This document shows, piece after piece, positions 16,188 through 16,599 of a stretch of DNA of 16,599 nucleotides; the stretch's first letter is position 1; every line of letters starts with the position of its first letter. Origin of the DNA: an uncultured Collinsella sp. (GTDB taxonomy: Bacteria; Actinomycetota; Coriobacteriia; Coriobacteriales; Coriobacteriaceae). A program made the translations under genes and the position numbers. The notes under the pieces were generated by a model. The model saw nothing but the letters and a program-made list of their open reading frames with translations, did not search any database and was not told where the DNA came from. The stretch covers positions 1-16,599 of the forward strand of contig CABQLK010000040.1 in assembly GCA_902465015.1 (NCBI GenBank). Reading direction: 5' to 3'.

Positions 16188-16265
<78 letters not shown>

Positions 16266-16311
16266 AGGCAGACGTTCGCGTTTGTTTCCGCTCGCGTGCG
16301 CTGCGGGGATT

Positions 16312-16366
16312 AGTATACACAGAAGTCTGTCCGCCGCGCAACAACTTTTTTGAAAAAATTTTTCGG
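16312..16366 (-). promoter_or_regulatory. Promoter of tRNA-Asp with AT-rich upstream element
   Basis: On the minus strand a -10 TATACT (16312-16317) lies 18 nt from TTGCGC (16336-16341). Immediately upstream is a run of A and T tracts (16343-16365), a good candidate UP element for the RNA polymerase alpha subunit. The -10 is about 46 nt from the tRNA 5' end, leaving a short leader. Strong promoters of this form are usual for stable RNA genes. Confidence 0.7.
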
Positions 16367-16401
16367 TCCCTCCGGCCTTGATTCTCATTTTCATTGCAAC
16401 A

Positions 16402-16443
16402 GCCTCAGGACTCAGCGCAACGCGTTGCGCTGAGTCCTGAGGC
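16402..16443. repeat. 42-bp perfect palindrome without spacer
   Basis: The half-site GCCTCAGGACTCAGCGCAAC plus G (16402-16422) is followed at once by its exact reverse complement (16423-16443), centred on AACG|CGTT. The next bases on each side do not pair. Neither strand has a T-tract after it, so it is not an intrinsic terminator. It lies about 36 bp upstream of the AT-rich promoter element of tRNA-Asp. Confidence 0.95.
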
Positions 16444-16599
16444 GCGAATCCGGGTAGGCAACCCCAGAGGGGCCGGAATCCCCCGGCCCGCGATGGAGGG
16501 AGGCCGGCATGTCCAGACCGAAGCCGTCCGGAAGGTCGTACGGGTGTGTTCCGTCAAGTAAAAATCGACAAATACGTCTGTCGAATTTCGACACCCTCA
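16444..16599. other. Right-edge non-coding region with small hairpins
   Basis: No gene is supported. GGGCCGG (16470-16476) pairs with CCGGCCC (16483-16489) around a 6-nt loop. TCGACA and TGTCGA flank 8 nt near 16564-16583, an imperfect dyad that could be a regulator site. On the minus strand a TTGACG hexamer occurs near 16550-16555 without a matching -10. A 60-codon open frame at 16412-16594 (minus) runs through the palindrome and has no recognisable features. The region is cut by the window edge. Confidence 0.4.

Noticed and set aside
16412..16594. 60-codon minus-strand frame at the right edge
   Set aside because: It begins with a non-ATG codon, ends within the 42-bp palindrome and has no recognisable motif.

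Overview
The window reads as chromosomal DNA of a GC-rich anaerobic actinobacterium. Protein style and gene content (rubrerythrin, a cysteine-bearing Rrf2 regulator, low-specificity threonine aldolase, a 1210-residue Mfd) fit Coriobacteriia, most likely Collinsella or a close relative. That placement is inference from familiarity, not a database result. There is no phage, insertion sequence, CRISPR array or secretion cluster. Twelve of the thirteen protein genes and the one tRNA lie on the minus strand; only the GntR-type regulator at the left edge is on the plus strand.

Layout by position. 1-794: GntR/UTRA regulator with a palindrome over its promoter. 795-1190: gap between two convergent genes, holding a 123-nt nested inverted repeat. 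1191-3793: GNAT acetyltransferase, threonine aldolase and a PAP2 membrane phosphatase; the last two are probably cotranscribed, with a terminator before the GNAT gene. 4005-8460: mfd and nth, with a terminator between them. 8524-11807: an ABC exporter half-transporter and rmuC. 11932-13432: two unrecognised membrane proteins. 13762-15828: rubrerythrin, a MutY-like glycosylase and an Rrf2 regulator. 16188-16265: tRNA-Asp with a clear promoter and terminator. 16266-16599: non-coding DNA with a 42-bp perfect palindrome.

The genes have a common leaning toward DNA repair and oxidative stress: Mfd (transcription-coupled repair), Nth (oxidised pyrimidines), a MutY-type protein (A opposite 8-oxoG), RmuC (recombination-associated), rubrerythrin (peroxide reduction) and an Fe-S-type Rrf2 regulator directly upstream of the MutY-like gene.

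The most unusual signal is a pair of related 3'-end elements at 12625-12782 and 13583-13740. On the minus strand each starts 17-21 nt after a stop codon. Each has a perfect 29-30 bp stem, a nearly invariant apical loop, a conserved 49-nt linker (43/49 identical) and a GC-rich intrinsic terminator. The stem sequences differ between the copies but pairing is perfect in both, so the differences are compensatory. This looks like a repeated structured RNA (or palindrome-maintained DNA) family that I do not recognise.
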